Positions 63,307 through 64,000 of a DNA stretch of 64,000 nucleotides are shown here, piece by piece. Below the pieces are notes generated by a model. It saw nothing but the letters and a program-made list of their open reading frames with translations, did no database searches and was not told the origin of the DNA. The first letter of the stretch is position 1, and the number at the start of each line of letters is the position of its first letter. Both the position numbers and the translations under genes were made by a program. Source of the stretch: an uncultured Muribaculaceae bacterium (GTDB lineage Bacteria; Bacteroidota; Bacteroidia; Bacteroidales; Muribaculaceae); assembly GCA_947632485.1 (NCBI GenBank), contig CANRPJ010000003.1:99858-163857 (forward strand), in the 5' to 3' direction.

Positions 63307-64000
63307 TTATAATTTCGGGCCGCGACGTTTCTTCTTTTTACGCCGCTGCATCTCGCGGTAGAAAGCCTCCTCCTGCGGGTCGAATGCCGGACCCACGCTG
63401 AACAGACCACCAAGACAGAAGTCCGGTGTATAATCATAGTCGTTAGACTGACTGTGATTTGGAAAACCATGTGTCTGAGAATTACCATGAGTATTTCCGG
63501 AATCTCCCGATGCCTGACCTTGGGTGTTGCCCCGGGTGGTATCTTCGGGTTGCTGTACCGGCCGCATTGGTATCGGACGTTCTTCCGGATTACTGAACCA
63601 CTTGTCAATGGCATTGGCAGAGAACTCCTTGCCAAGGCGAGAGCCGTTGAGTACCGTCTTAGTGTTATGGTCGATATATGTCGCTCCATATATACGTCCA
63701 TCATCTGTGTAGCGCAGTATGAGGTCTATGTTCTTGGCTTTGAGATTTGACATGAAATCATCCTTGCCAATAGATTGTGACATTACACTCCTTAAGGTTC
63801 TCAAAGTGGGCTTGACATCAATCTTCTCTTTGGCATTCTGATAACGCCGGTCAATAGCCTCACGTCCGGCGAACTTACCAAGTCGGGAAGCCTTGAACGG
63901 AGTTGAGATGGTCTTGCCGTCATCGTCCATGGCGAAGTAGACCAGTCCATGATACTCACGACCGTTATAGCGTCCGTCGGCCTTCTCGCACCTTATATTA
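63307..64000 (-). CDS. relaxase (MobB-like), C-terminal part, truncated by window edge; C-terminus GPKL
   Basis: Frame open to window edge (NIRCEKADGRYNGREYHGLVYFAMDDDGKTISTPFKASRLGKFAGREAI...); next to T4CP; ends RRKKKKRRGPKL. Confidence 0.7.
   Translation of the reverse strand, partial: NIRCEKADGRYNGREYHGLVYFAMDDDGKTISTPFKASRLGKFAGREAIDRRYQNAKEKIDVKPTLRTLRSVMSQSIGKDDFMSNLKAKNIDLILRYTDDGRIYGATYIDHNTKTVLNGSRLGKEFSANAIDKWFSNPEERPIPMRPVQQPEDTTRGNTQGQASGDSGNTHGNSQTHGFPNHSQSNDYDYTPDFCLGGLFSVGPAFDPQEEAFYREMQRRKKKKRRGPKL

Larger units (their letters stand above)
46196..64000. mobile_element. integrative and conjugative element (CTn type), likely integrated at the ssrA 3' end; right boundary off-window
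   Basis: Integrase beside ssrA, xis-like HTH genes, RteB/RteC-like regulators, T4CP and relaxase; exact left boundary inferred. Confidence 0.85.

Noticed and set aside
61286-64000. complete conjugation (tra) operon
   Set aside because: Only the coupling protein and relaxase C-terminus are visible; tra genes would be outside the window.

Overview
Bacteroidales-type chromosome segment (Muribaculaceae-like is my guess; taxonomy was not computed). Left part (about 1-15 kb, minus strand): a merged str/S10/spc ribosomal super-operon, rpsL-rpsG-fusA-rpsJ ... rplO-secY-map. About 15-22 kb: a beta-barrel outer-membrane protein, a REP-associated Y1 (IS200-like, HUH) transposase embedded in GC-rich palindromic repeat clusters, an LRR-like/transglutaminase-like secreted protein and a GlmU-like protein. 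About 22-45 kb: mostly housekeeping genes (aminopeptidase P, gamma-carbonic anhydrase, rpsU, xerC/D, hpf, FdtA/FdtB-like sugar genes, mltG, pnp, argS, gldE, PPTase, SUI1, AddA-like helicase, NUDIX), interrupted at about 36.4-38.3 kb by an AT-rich island of degraded Rhs tips with candidate immunity genes. At 45.8-46.2 kb lies ssrA (tmRNA, tag GENNNYALAA), followed at once by a tyrosine integrase and a CTn/ICE-type element running off the right edge: xis-like HTH genes, DUF4099/DUF3945 protein, degenerate topoisomerase IA, DUF1896, a 2044-aa methylase + MutS-I + SNF2-helicase polyprotein, RteB-like and RteC-like regulators, an acidic mini-protein, a VirD4/TraG coupling protein and a relaxase C-terminus. 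The most striking observation is that three unrelated ICE proteins (DUF3945 protein, 2044-aa polyprotein, relaxase) all end in G-P-[K/R]-L using different codons. This is a candidate shared C-terminal type IV secretion signal, implying the large DarB-like protein and the DUF3945 protein may be co-delivered with the DNA. No searches were run; family names come from motif recognition.
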